From Sclerotiophoma versabilis (taxonomy: Eukaryota > Ascomycota > Dothideomycetes > Pleosporales > Didymellaceae): 64,000 bases of DNA. Below, one piece after another: positions 21,640 through 31,303 of the stretch. Under the pieces are notes generated by a model that was not told where the DNA came from, ran no database searches, and worked only from the letters and a program-made list of their open reading frames with translations. The translations under genes and the position numbers were made by a program. How positions within the stretch are numbered: the first letter of the stretch is position 1; each line of letters starts with the position of its first letter. The DNA lies in assembly GCA_012274445.1 (NCBI GenBank), contig JAAROD010000080.1:124001-188000 (forward strand). The letters are read 5' to 3'.

Positions 21640-24600
21640 AACACCCCCACAACACCCTAGCCTACGACAGGCATCAACAGCCCAGCCCACCAAGCAAACA
21701 ACTTCGTGTATGCTGGGCCAATGTTAGCAGGAGCTCACCTTGGCACATCACAATACTAGAGGCGGCTTTTCAGAAGGGCATAGATGTTGTGTGTGTTCAA
21801 GAGCCTTTTACATGTGCTAACTCCAGAACTTCTACACACCCTGGCTTTACACACCTAGCACCTATCAGCACATGGGACAACCCTAATACGCCAGGATCAG
21901 CCCGCCCTAGGGTAATGACATACATCCGCAAAGGACACCGCCTACGATACCAGGCTAGAGAGAGCCTCCACCACCCAGACATGCTCTGGGCTGTAGTAAA
22001 TGGAGTGGCGATACTTAACTGTTACAGACAACCACACACCCCGCACGTTATTCAGTACGTCACACATCTTATACCTCCTCAACTCTGCCTTGTGGGAGGA
22101 GACTTTAATGCTAGACATGAATCCTTTGAGCCTACCATCACTGCAGCCAACGGAGGTGTGGAGCTAGCCGGATGGGCTGCTAGCGCTTCTATGGACTACA
22201 TCGGTGTGCCAGGGCAGCCAACACACTGCGCTGGCCACGTCCTTGACCTTACCTTCTCTAACATCCCATTCGCCCACTCTGCTGTTGATGCTAGCATGCA
22301 CAGCGGCTCAGACCACGAGACAATAGTAACTTTTGTGCCTCTCTCCACTCCAGGCACTCCGCACCTAGAACAGCACCACTACAGAGTCCCAGAGGCAAGC
22401 CTACCTAAGTTTACTGGGCTAGTAGAAATAGGTGTCCAAAACATCCCAGACCCGCTTGCAACACAGGATACAGGACAACTAGATGAATGCGTCACGCTGC
22501 TCACAGAGACTATACAGCACTCCGTTCAGACAGCAGGCAAGCTCAACCGCAAGGAAGGCCGCGCTGCACCATGGTGGACCAAGGAGTGCAAGACTGCCTA
22601 CCAGACCTACAAGCATGCTAGACAGCTCTGCTCTGACAGTCTACAGGAAGAGAGACAGGCCTTCAAGACTACAGTCCGACAGGCGAAAAGGCAGTACTGG
22701 AGGCATGTCATTGACAACGCCAAGGACGATAAGGACCTGTTCAAGATCATTGCCTGGCACAAGCTCACACCAGAGAACCAGGACAGTCCTCTCATTGTCA
22801 ACAACAGGACAATATCAGACCCCCTAGAGAAGGCAGAGGCCCTTCGAGAAGAAGTCCTCAACCGGTACACAGCAGAGGATGACCTTGGGCACTGCCCAGA
22901 CCAGGAGAACGCAGACACCCTCCCATGGAGCACACACATCTCACTAGAGGAAGCTGAACGAAACACGGTAGGGGTCTCAAGCACCTCACCAGGCACTGAT
23001 CGCTCTACTGTGCGACTACTCCGCGCCTGCTGGGCTCAGGCTGGGGAGCTCGTACGAAGGATCTTTCAGCGATGCCTTGAGCTCAACCACTTCCCAGCAC
23101 AGTGGAAGCTCGCTGAGGTAGCCATGATACCTAAGGCAGGGAAGACAGACCGAACATCACCGCGCTCCTGGAGACCTATAGCGCTTCTCTCCTGCATTGG
23201 GAAGGGACTCGAACGAACAGTGGCTAGACGAATTGCATGGACCGCCATGACACACAAGATCCTCAGCCCCCAGCATGGCGGCGCGCTTCCAAAGCGCTCT
23301 GCAACTGACCTCACTGCAGCGTTCACCCACGACACTGAAGCCGCATGGGTACTTGGAAAACATGTCACTATGGTCACCCTTGATGTCCAAGGCGCCTTTG
23401 ACGCGCTCCTCAAGAACCGCCTGCTACACCGTATGGCCCAGCAGGGCTGGTCACAAAGGACCATACTCTTTGTAGACTCATTCCTCACTGACCGGAGGGT
23501 CCAAGTTCGCCTTGGCCAGGTCACCACCCCTAGCTACCCTGTCGCCTGTGGCACACCCCAAGGGTCGCCTCTCTCTCCTGTCCTGTACACGCTGTATCTA
23601 GCTGAGCTACTATCCATGGATACAGAACGGAGGTTTGGATACGCAGACGACATATGTCTATACCGGGCTTCACACTCTATGGACGACAACGTTGAGCTCC
23701 TAGCATCAGACCTGAGGCAGATCAGAGCATGGGGAGAGGCCAACAAGGTCACTTTTGCTCCAGAAAAGCAGGAAATGATCCACCTGACCAGACAGCGGAG
23801 CAGCTATGCCCCTCCCTGTGTGGTAGATGAGCAGCTCACAATCCACCCTATCCTCCCAGGCGGAGAGCACAGCCAGCCAGCCCTGCGTTGGTTAGGAGTG
23901 TGGTTCGACCGCAGACTCACCTTTAGACGACATGTAGCCGCGCGCACTGCAAAAGCTGCCAAGGTAGCCTATCACATTCGCAGTCTGGCTAGGACTACCT
24001 ATGGACCACCAGCCGGCTCCCTCCGCAAGGCTACTATTGCCTGTGTGTACCCATCGCTCCTATATGGGACCGAGTGCTGGTACAGAGGCCGCACCAAACA
24101 ACCGCATACACTTAAGCCAGACAGGCCACAAGAGGTCAGCGCCTATGTTGGATGGCACGTGGCTGCTATAGACAAGACACTGGCTATAGCAGCACGGGGC
24201 ATTCTACCAGCGTGGAGAACAACCCCTACAGCTGCACTCTTCCGAGATGCTGGACTGCTACCAGCAGCAGTAGCACTAGAGCAAGCTAAACTCAGATTTG
24301 CAACCCATCTACGCACCACAGATGCAGAACACCCCCTTACTAGACGCACATCGGTACATGTAGTAAACAGGGGCGTAAAAACTGGACAACCCCAGCGAGT
24401 CAAGACTAAAGTCCAACAGATGGCATCTCTTCTACCAGAGATTCCTAGGACTACACTCATAGCCCCTCACTACTCGACTGGCTGCCGAACAGACCCGACG
24501 CTCGGCATAGACAAGAAGACTGCAGCTAAGGCTTTCAACCAATGGTGGGCCCAGCTCTCACCACTAGATGTCACTATCTTCTCAGATGGCTCTGAACAGT

Positions 24601-25466
24601 ACACCAAGGAAGGAGAAAAGCGGGTCACCTACGGCTTTGCAGTGTATCAAGACGGAAAACAACTCCAGACTGGACGCGGATCACTCCACCCTACCTCACA
24701 CGTCTTTGACGCTGAGGCAATAGGAGCGTGGAGAGGCCTCCAGCATACTATAAGACAACCAGCGCTTCGCACCCGCCGAATCTGGCTGTGCATAGACAGC
24801 ACCTCAGTAATTTGGTGCCTTAGGGGCGACGCACCCCCTACCTCTCAATGGGCCTTTCTGGAGTGCCATGGTGCCATGGAGACACACGACGTCTCTATCA
24901 AATGGGCCCCGGGACACCTAGGCATCGAAGGGAACGAGGCAGCAGACAGACTAGCCAACCTAGAAGCCCAGCACCCATCACCCGCAACTGGAAAAGCTGC
25001 CATGCCTACACTCTCGGGCAACAAGTCAGTCGCCCGCAAGATACTACGGCACACACAACAGACCTGGTGGTCTGACAGGAAGACTAAGCTCTCAAAATGG
25101 TACAAGAGCTGGGACTTGGACTATGCGCCACGCAGCAGTCCAAAGGAGCTAGACCTACCAAGAGCCACCTTAGCCAGGCTACTCTCTATCCGATCTAGAC
25201 ATGGGGATTTCGCCTGGTATCATCGAAAGTACAGCCACAAGGATGCAAACCTCACCTGCTCATGCGGACAGGACAAGACACCAGAGCACCTCGCGCTCTG
25301 CCGCAAGACCCTAGGGAGCTTTAGCAGATGGCCACTTCGACCACCTATACCGCCGTCCAGCCAGGCCGATGGCCTAGCGTACACTGCAGTACTAATAAGG
25401 GAGCCAGAGGCCTTTGAAGCCTTTGTCAAACTTTCACAGTACTACACCAAGATCTGCCCCCGCTAG
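21633..25466 (+). CDS. LINE ORF2: endonuclease-reverse transcriptase-RNase H
   Basis: 1,277 residues. The N-terminal apurinic-like endonuclease (about 20-230) has VVCVQEP, GGDFNARH (about 155) and GSDHET (about 224). Reverse transcriptase (about 480-760) has SWRPIALLS, VTLDVQGAFDALL, GTPQGSPLSPVLY and the catalytic FGYADD (about 669). RNase H (about 980-1,110) has IFSDGSE, DAEAIGAW, CIDSTSV and GNEAADRLA. A terminal CCHC-type motif CSCGQDKTPEHLALC lies at about 1,208. All catalytic residues are present and the frame is intact, so target-primed reverse transcription should be possible. It starts inside ORF1 (7-base overlap). Confidence 0.95.
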   Translation: MLEHPHNTLAYDRHQQPSPPSKQLRVCWANVSRSSPWHITILEAAFQKGIDVVCVQEPFTCANSRTSTHPGFTHLAPISTWDNPNTPGSARPRVMTYIRKGHRLRYQARESLHHPDMLWAVVNGVAILNCYRQPHTPHVIQYVTHLIPPQLCLVGGDFNARHESFEPTITAANGGVELAGWAASASMDYIGVPGQPTHCAGHVLDLTFSNIPFAHSAVDASMHSGSDHETIVTFVPLSTPGTPHLEQHHYRVPEASLPKFTGLVEIGVQNIPDPLATQDTGQLDECVTLLTETIQHSVQTAGKLNRKEGRAAPWWTKECKTAYQTYKHARQLCSDSLQEERQAFKTTVRQAKRQYWRHVIDNAKDDKDLFKIIAWHKLTPENQDSPLIVNNRTISDPLEKAEALREEVLNRYTAEDDLGHCPDQENADTLPWSTHISLEEAERNTVGVSSTSPGTDRSTVRLLRACWAQAGELVRRIFQRCLELNHFPAQWKLAEVAMIPKAGKTDRTSPRSWRPIALLSCIGKGLERTVARRIAWTAMTHKILSPQHGGALPKRSATDLTAAFTHDTEAAWVLGKHVTMVTLDVQGAFDALLKNRLLHRMAQQGWSQRTILFVDSFLTDRRVQVRLGQVTTPSYPVACGTPQGSPLSPVLYTLYLAELLSMDTERRFGYADDICLYRASHSMDDNVELLASDLRQIRAWGEANKVTFAPEKQEMIHLTRQRSSYAPPCVVDEQLTIHPILPGGEHSQPALRWLGVWFDRRLTFRRHVAARTAKAAKVAYHIRSLARTTYGPPAGSLRKATIACVYPSLLYGTECWYRGRTKQPHTLKPDRPQEVSAYVGWHVAAIDKTLAIAARGILPAWRTTPTAALFRDAGLLPAAVALEQAKLRFATHLRTTDAEHPLTRRTSVHVVNRGVKTGQPQRVKTKVQQMASLLPEIPRTTLIAPHYSTGCRTDPTLGIDKKTAAKAFNQWWAQLSPLDVTIFSDGSEQYTKEGEKRVTYGFAVYQDGKQLQTGRGSLHPTSHVFDAEAIGAWRGLQHTIRQPALRTRRIWLCIDSTSVIWCLRGDAPPTSQWAFLECHGAMETHDVSIKWAPGHLGIEGNEAADRLANLEAQHPSPATGKAAMPTLSGNKSVARKILRHTQQTWWSDRKTKLSKWYKSWDLDYAPRSSPKELDLPRATLARLLSIRSRHGDFAWYHRKYSHKDANLTCSCGQDKTPEHLALCRKTLGSFSRWPLRPPIPPSSQADGLAYTAVLIREPEAFEAFVKLSQYYTKICPR

Positions 25467-25890
25467 CTCTTGCAGTCCTGCAACAGCAGCAAGCAATGCA
25501 GCACCTAGCAGTGGTAGGTCCAGCACAACAGCTGCAGTACTCCCCACCCGTCTACCTCTCTTACCCTTTCCCCTCACCCCTCCTCCCCCCTCTCCCTACG
25601 CGCACACATACATACTCACCCTCTCTCTCTCTCTTGGCACATAGATGCCTCAAAATGCAAGGAAATCACCTTATTGTACACACATCGCTCAGCCTCTCCA
25701 ACTGGACGGGGAGCTGTAGTTCTGAAATGGTAGCAATACCCGCGCAGGCAAGAAATGCTTTCTAAGGTAGTGTGTCAGCACTGTAATTCCATAGCTTAGC
25801 ACGTCGTATATGCCCTTCGGGAGGCGAGATGGCGGACTTAATCCCCATCAACAGACGTAAAATGAATACCAACCAACCAACCAACCAACC
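25467..25890 (+). other. LINE 3' UTR and (CCAA)n tail
   Basis: A pyrimidine-rich stretch (CCCTTTCCCC, CTCTCTCTCTCT) is followed by about 250 bp of unique sequence and the tail CCAACCAACC... at 25,869-25,890 instead of poly-A. The short frames here are not genes. Confidence 0.8.
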
Positions 25891-25901
25891 TACCTAATAC
25901 T

Positions 25902-27147
25902 AATATTATACTTAACTAATTTAAATTACTAACTTCTCTACTTATTATAATACCTCTACTATAAACTAGACCTTTAGCTATACTAAAAGAGCTAAATTAG
26001 CTAAAAGTAAAGTTATTATTATAGAGTACTATAAAGAAAGATAGTAGTATTAAGCTTAGAGCACTAGAATAGATTATTTACTAGCTTTATATATAATTAG
26101 AGCTTATATAGTATAAGCTAAATAGTATAAAAAAGATATTTATTATAATAAGCTAGGCTCTAGACTAGTGCCTTAGCGCATAGAAGGCCTTAGGCGCTCT
26201 AGCTAATTACGCTCTAGCCCTATAGGTTCTTAGCAGAACTCTAGTAATTTTAGTCTCTATAATAGGCCCTCTAAACTCTCTAGACTAGAGCCTACCTTAC
26301 TACTATAAAGGCTACTAGAGGATTATAGACTCTATAAACAGGTTCTATATACCTTCTACCTTCTAGTATATATATATAAGACTCTACACTAGTAGATAGG
26401 TATTAAATTTATTTAGTTTCTACTTGTATATAGCTTCTAGCAGCTAGCTTCTTATATTTATAGAGAAGAAGAAGGTAAAGAATAAAAAGAAAGTATTACT
26501 ATTATATACTTATAATATTAAGTAGTATAGAAGAGCTAAGTAGTAGAGTTCTAGGTTAAAGAAGAAAGCTAATATATATAACACTACTAATAAAGCCTAC
26601 TAAGAATAGGTAGAGACTAAAAAATCTACTTAGCGTAAGCTATAATATAACTAGAAGCTTCTCTAAGAAAAGCAGAAGTAATAATAGTATAAGAAGTAGG
26701 TAAGAAAGAAAGAGGAGTGTAAAAGAATTAAGGCTGTAAAGGCTGCTAAAGTAGCTAAATACAAAGCTAAGAGAGAGTGTCTAAAGTAAGCTTATAACGC
26801 TGCTAAAGCTATATAATTACCCTAAATAGGCAAGCATAAGGCCTTATAGCAGCTGCAGTTAAATTTAACTAAGAAACATAGTAGTAGTACTGCGTGTAGT
26901 TGTCCTGTTACTAACTAGTATTCTCTAGCTCCCCTATCTATATAGTATATACAACAGCTATAGCCGCAAGATTGCTTTACTAAGTAGATTTAGGTAAGAC
27001 AATCTATTGCATAGGTCTATAGAGTATTCTACTAAAAAATTGTATTGTTTTATTAACTATACATAGCGTAATAACCTTACTGTTGGTGGGCTGCAAAAGG
27101 TGGTAGGGTGTGCAACTAGTGACCGTGCGCAACTAATGACCGTGCAC
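25902..27147 (+). pseudogene. Fot1/pogo-like remnant, C-terminal part and right end
   Basis: AT-rich, RIP-mutated continuation of the transposase after the LINE. On the plus strand at about 26,450-26,800 it retains a strongly Lys/Arg/Ala-rich, charged coding flavour, as in the tails of fungal pogo-type transposases. Composition becomes normal at about 27,060. Two direct repeats (about TGCAACTAGTGACCG at 27,111-27,125 and TGCGCAACTAATGACCG at 27,126-27,142) look like subterminal repeats of the transposon end. The matching left end was not found. Confidence 0.45.
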
Positions 27148-27429
27148 GGTATGATGCTTGGGTCCGTGCACTTGAAGTTTGCCCTTAACACCATGCCTAA
27201 CACGCAATCTCACCAGCAGTACTACAACCTCTACACCACCACAACAACATGAGGCACGCGATATTTAAGTCTTACTACGCGCAGAATTGATATATACACA
27301 CAAAAGAAGCTTTTCTGAGAGTGCCTACGCGCCGATACCTCTCCTCACGCTGCTACCAAATTAGGAAATATTACGTTAGTAGTACGGCTTACAGACCGTA
27401 TATTACCCCTTTTAGACAGGCAGGCCGTA

Positions 27430-28702
27430 CTAACCACCAAATCGAGCCGTACGTACCGATTCTATACCCCTACCGTATCGTACTACGTCTCGTTGGATGC
27501 ACTGTCTATCTGTTCTCCATGACTCCTGTTTGTCCACCCACATATAGTCGCTCCAGATGCCGCCTAATGCTTTTACCTTTAGATACTCTTGAAATGGCCA
27601 CACGTACACCAAGTACAAAAAGATCATACCTACCCTAATAGGGGCGGCAAAAAGCGCCGCAACACCTTCATTTTGGCTCACTGCGACTGCGGCTTGTGAT
27701 AGGAGACAACCGCCATCACCTATCCGTTTAAAATGACAATACTGCGGTCCTGCAGGGGTCTGTTCTGGAAATGCATCGCTGTAACCTCAGACCCTCAGCC
27801 AGTCTGGCCAGACTTCATGTGCTTGCTAACTAGTAGCAGCGCTAGGAAGCGGTCCACGTAACCCAGCTATCAGTTAACCCGCTTCACGTCCTACTTGCCG
27901 TCGCTTAACTGGAGTCTACATCCGTATCTGGTCTGTTTGGCTTGTTTGAGGATATATTGTAGCCCGCCTTCTAACCTGTCATCAGATAGCCTGACGAATG
28001 AATTCAGAGCGTCCAACAGTCCTTACTATAGTCCGTACCTATACAGTAGCACAGCTTAAGTAAGCACTTAGTCCGTAACGTTAATGAAGGTATGAACTGT
28101 ACTGTAGCAGTTATTGCCTATACTATAGCTTAGCTACATAACACAGCCTTTAACGTTTTAATCTCATTAGACTAGGCTAGCCTCAAAAGAAGGCACATAG
28201 CGTTAGTGCTATAGCAGTACTGCAGTACCACTGTTCACGTGACTAATCTGTAGCTGTACTGTCGTAATTGGACTTTGGACTGCACTATAGTAGTCTTAGG
28301 CTTACGGTATCATACTACGGACTATCATAAACGCTGAATGAATTGCGTCGCTTCTTGATCATAACGTTGTCGACTATCGAATACAACTGAACAGTAATGA
28401 CTCTTCTAACTTTATCTCGCAGCACAGCTACTCTCACATCATCTGCTCTGTGTCAGCCAACCCCAGGTGAAACCTCTGTGTTTGCAGTGCGGGCAAAAGT
28501 AGTCTAGTTCAGGCAATGCTAGGAACTCCCACAGAGAGGTTCCAGCAGTGAAGGACAAGAGGACAGCGTCAGTCTGTAGTACAGCAAAGTCTTCGTGCTT
28601 GAAGACGATGGCTTTGCACAACAAACGGTGGATGTTGTGACAGTGGCGAAGATGGTGGTAGAGCGTCTTACTCGGCACAACATTTCTGCATGGGTTGCAC
28701 AA
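27430..28702 (-). pseudogene. Remnant of a RecQ-associated (telomere-linked helicase-type) protein
   Basis: No continuous frame, but two pieces in the right order on the minus strand look like the N-terminal and middle parts of large fungal proteins that carry RecQ-type helicase domains further on. The first (28,702 to 28,439) has a C2H2-like start C-x2-C...HHLRHCH followed by a second C-x2-C near its end. The second (about 27,780 to 27,430) reads, across one frameshift, like VMAVVSYHKPQSQ ... K-V-x-R-F-L-P-P ... FLYLVYVWPFQEYL, matching a 'YHKG...RYLP-EVGELL-YYLW-V-PF' consensus I recall. No helicase motif is left in the window. Such genes are usually subtelomeric, but here no telomere is seen. 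Confidence 0.5.
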
Positions 28703-30459
28703 CAGGTTCCAAGATCTCTACCTCTAGGGGAGCTGAACCTCTTAGTAAGGTAAAGGGTTAGGGTTAAGGTGCGCGAAAGAAGAAACTTGTTGAGCTCCCG
28801 TTGTGCAGGCCTTGCTGAAGATCGATGTCAAGCTCCGATAGTGGTTCCTGCCAACGATGTAAGTAGACGACTGAAACGTGGCTGACTTTGGGTTTGAGAT
28901 CTACAGGATGTACACGCATCGGATTCGATGTTCCGTGTTGCACCGAATTCAACCGGGCCGCCGTATAACCTTCTACTTGAATCTTAACCCACTGTTCATT
29001 CGGCCATATTTCATTTCAATACGAAAACCAACAGGTATCCGCCTATTACGATGTGTTTGAACAAGCTATGGCTTAGCGCACTCATGTTGATCCGCAGATT
29101 CTCCATGTTCACGACAATCGCCTCGGCAATTTCGCGGGCTATGTCCTGTGAGTCAGACTCCACTACGAGCAGGCCCGTCAAAGATAGCATCTCGGAGTGC
29201 TGAACCTGCTTGTATCTGCAAATGGTGGATCATGCGTCGCAACTATGCTCACATGGTCCCTCGGTATTTAGTCACACTTCTATCGCAGGAAGACTCCTTG
29301 CATGCCCTGTTTGAAGATCTTCATAAGGAACGCGCCGACCTGGCCCGACTCTAGAGGGAATACTATCCAAATGCACGTTTCTCACCTTCGGTTCCCTTTC
29401 AGACCCTGCAATCATGAATATAAAGATCTTTGCTTCCCTGATAGCCCTCCAGATCGTTAATGAATTTACTGTTATGGATAAAATCAAGGGTGATTAGAAA
29501 AGGTGGTAGTGATAGGTCGACCTACTATCTGATCTGGCATAGAGATTGTTGATGTAGCTCCAGATCAGGGATGTTCGGCTATTGTTTCCTGTCGATAGAG
29601 CTTAGCCTTGTGGTTCTTCGACTAATAAGATTTGTGATAAAGACAGACACAGACAAGGTAGCATTGCATCACTAATAGAATTAGATCCTTGATTAGGCTA
29701 GATTCGGTCTAACTTCGACGGTAGGGTCATTCCGCGTCATCCGAAAAGCATCCCTGTTATGACTTCAACAGTACTCATGCCAGATACCACTATACAGCGC
29801 TCTCAACAATACACTCTTCTTCACTGGAGTATTTAATGCGGGGAAAGCGACATCTGATGAATCGATTCACGCTGAGCTCCTCTTTTTCAGTTTAGGCAGC
29901 GCGATTTCGGAGATCAAGACGAAAAGTTCGTGAAAGGGTATCTCGCCGGTCAGAGAAGGGCGTGACTACTCCCAGCTCCCTCCAACCTGTGACCATAACT
30001 CTATAGGGCTGGTCTTGATATTTATTGCGTTCCGTGTTACATCAGAAAGGCGATGCATGAGGAACAGGAGCAGCACCGATGATGCTGTGAAAAGGACCGA
30101 GGCTTGTAGTCGAGCTTAGGGCCTTAGCTCGCCTTGACGAGGCGACTAAATTCAAGTGCTCTAGGTCACTCGTATTCTGTGCGGCTACTCAGAAGCCATT
30201 TTGAACCCTGACAGAAACCGCGCCCCGACCCTATGCGGCTGTTCAGGTGTCAGGGAATCACGACGGTCAGGCTGTAGTCACGTACCAGATAGACCTATCG
30301 ACTAATACAAGAGCCATTAGCTTTCAAACCAAATCTCCGAGAGATTATCTGGAACCCTATATAACGCCTCGCATTTCTTCTCGATAGTAAGATACCTATA
30401 AGTCTTACAAAGATTCGAACTAGCCTTCTCTACCTCCATCTTCCTTTGCCAGTGCCAAA
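28703..30459. other. Intergenic stretch with promoter of the secreted-protein gene
   Basis: No convincing gene: the short frames lack codon bias or motifs. A TATATAA box at 30,358-30,364 lies about 96 bp upstream of the start codon at 30,460 and fits a promoter for that gene. Confidence 0.5.
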
Positions 30460-30759
30460 ATGGTCCACGTCTCTTCCCTCGTTGCGCTTCTTATAACTCT
30501 CGCCGTTGGTACACAGGCTTCGCTGTTCTGCCAATGTCTATACTCAGACAATTCGCACTGTTGCATCGCTGTAAGTCCCTTAATGCCCTTCAGAAGATGA
30601 ATAGTGGACTAAATTAAGCTGCAGAGGAACCATTCGGGCTGTACGAAGGCCTGCACCAACGCCTTTGTATTTGGATCTAGGCCTTGTGCGGCTGGTGGGA
30701 AGTACGCTGATGTGAGCGCCGCGCATGCCCTGTTCCGTACCGGGTGCTCAGAGAGTTAG
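30460..30759 (+). CDS. Small secreted cysteine-rich protein (candidate effector)
   Basis: Two exons, 30,460-30,570 and 30,625-30,759, joined across a 54-bp GTAAGT...CTGCAG intron; both exons are multiples of three and the joined frame gives 81 residues. Residues 1-20 form a typical signal peptide (MVHVSSLVALLITLAVGTQA) with likely cleavage before SLFC. The mature part of about 61 residues has eight cysteines at 24, 26, 34, 35, 43, 47, 58 and 78 (C-x-C-x7-CC-x7-C-x3-C-x10-C-x19-C), an even number suited to four disulfides. I recognise no family. Size, secretion, cysteine content and its place about 3.3 kb from a RIP-mutated repeat block fit plant-pathogen effectors; that role is inference. TATA box at 30,358. 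Confidence 0.82.
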
Positions 30760-31303
30760 ATCGGAGAGTGTGAATACCCAATACAGTCTATAACTTCGGC
30801 AAGCCCTTAAACATCTATAGTGTTATGCATGATTAGCGTAGATGGAGCTTTGGGATCGTGGTCTCAAGCTTCACTTTCAGAGGAGAATAGAGCTTTGTTC
30901 CGTAATATATAATATACAAATCTTAGATAATTTATCTGAGTACTTTGAGCGTTAACTACAACCCAAAAGCACCACTTTGTAGTACGAAAAAACTTCGTTA
31001 GGCTCTAATTCGACCCCTAGAGACACTAGCTACATCCAAAAAGCTGGTGTTTTGGTGCGACCATTTCTTCGATTCTGTCGGAAACTCTGCATAGAATCGA
31101 TCCATTAACTTGACCAAGATCTAGTTCCTGTCAATTGCCTTGTACTGGCGGGTTCTCGAACTATTATCCAGGGTCTGAGGTGGCTAACGCTCTCCTGGGC
31201 TATATTTCCATGACATCATCTGACTACTACTAGAACTTCTGCAAGCATGGAGGATACACAAGGAAAAGTTGAGGTAGAATATGAGGCGCGGTCGCTAGCT
31301 AAA
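30760..31303. other. Intergenic stretch
   Basis: 3' flank of the secreted-protein gene and of the convergent regulator gene. AT-rich spots around 30,900-30,930 could hold polyadenylation signals. No gene seen. Confidence 0.5.

Larger units (their letters stand above)
19837..25889 (+). mobile_element. Full-length non-LTR retrotransposon (LINE, Tad1-like)
   Basis: About 6.05 kb with a 5' leader, two intact ORFs (19,984-21,639 and 21,633-25,466), a pyrimidine-rich 3' UTR and a (CCAA)n tail, flanked by a 12-14 bp target duplication. ORF order (zinc-knuckle ORF1, then endonuclease, RT, RNase H and a terminal zinc motif in ORF2) is that of the Tad1 clade of fungal LINEs. Composition is balanced and there is no RIP. 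It inserted into the Fot1/pogo-like remnant after that had already been mutated. Confidence 0.94.

Noticed and set aside
25414..25765. Frames in the LINE 3' region
   Set aside because: They translate the pyrimidine tract of the 3' UTR and have no motif.
27321..27638. 105-residue plus-strand frame
   Set aside because: It lies opposite the clearer minus-strand helicase-associated remnant and shows no features of its own.
29148..29487. Short frames on both strands upstream of the secreted-protein gene
   Set aside because: No signal peptide, domain or splice-joined extension; composition like intergenic DNA.
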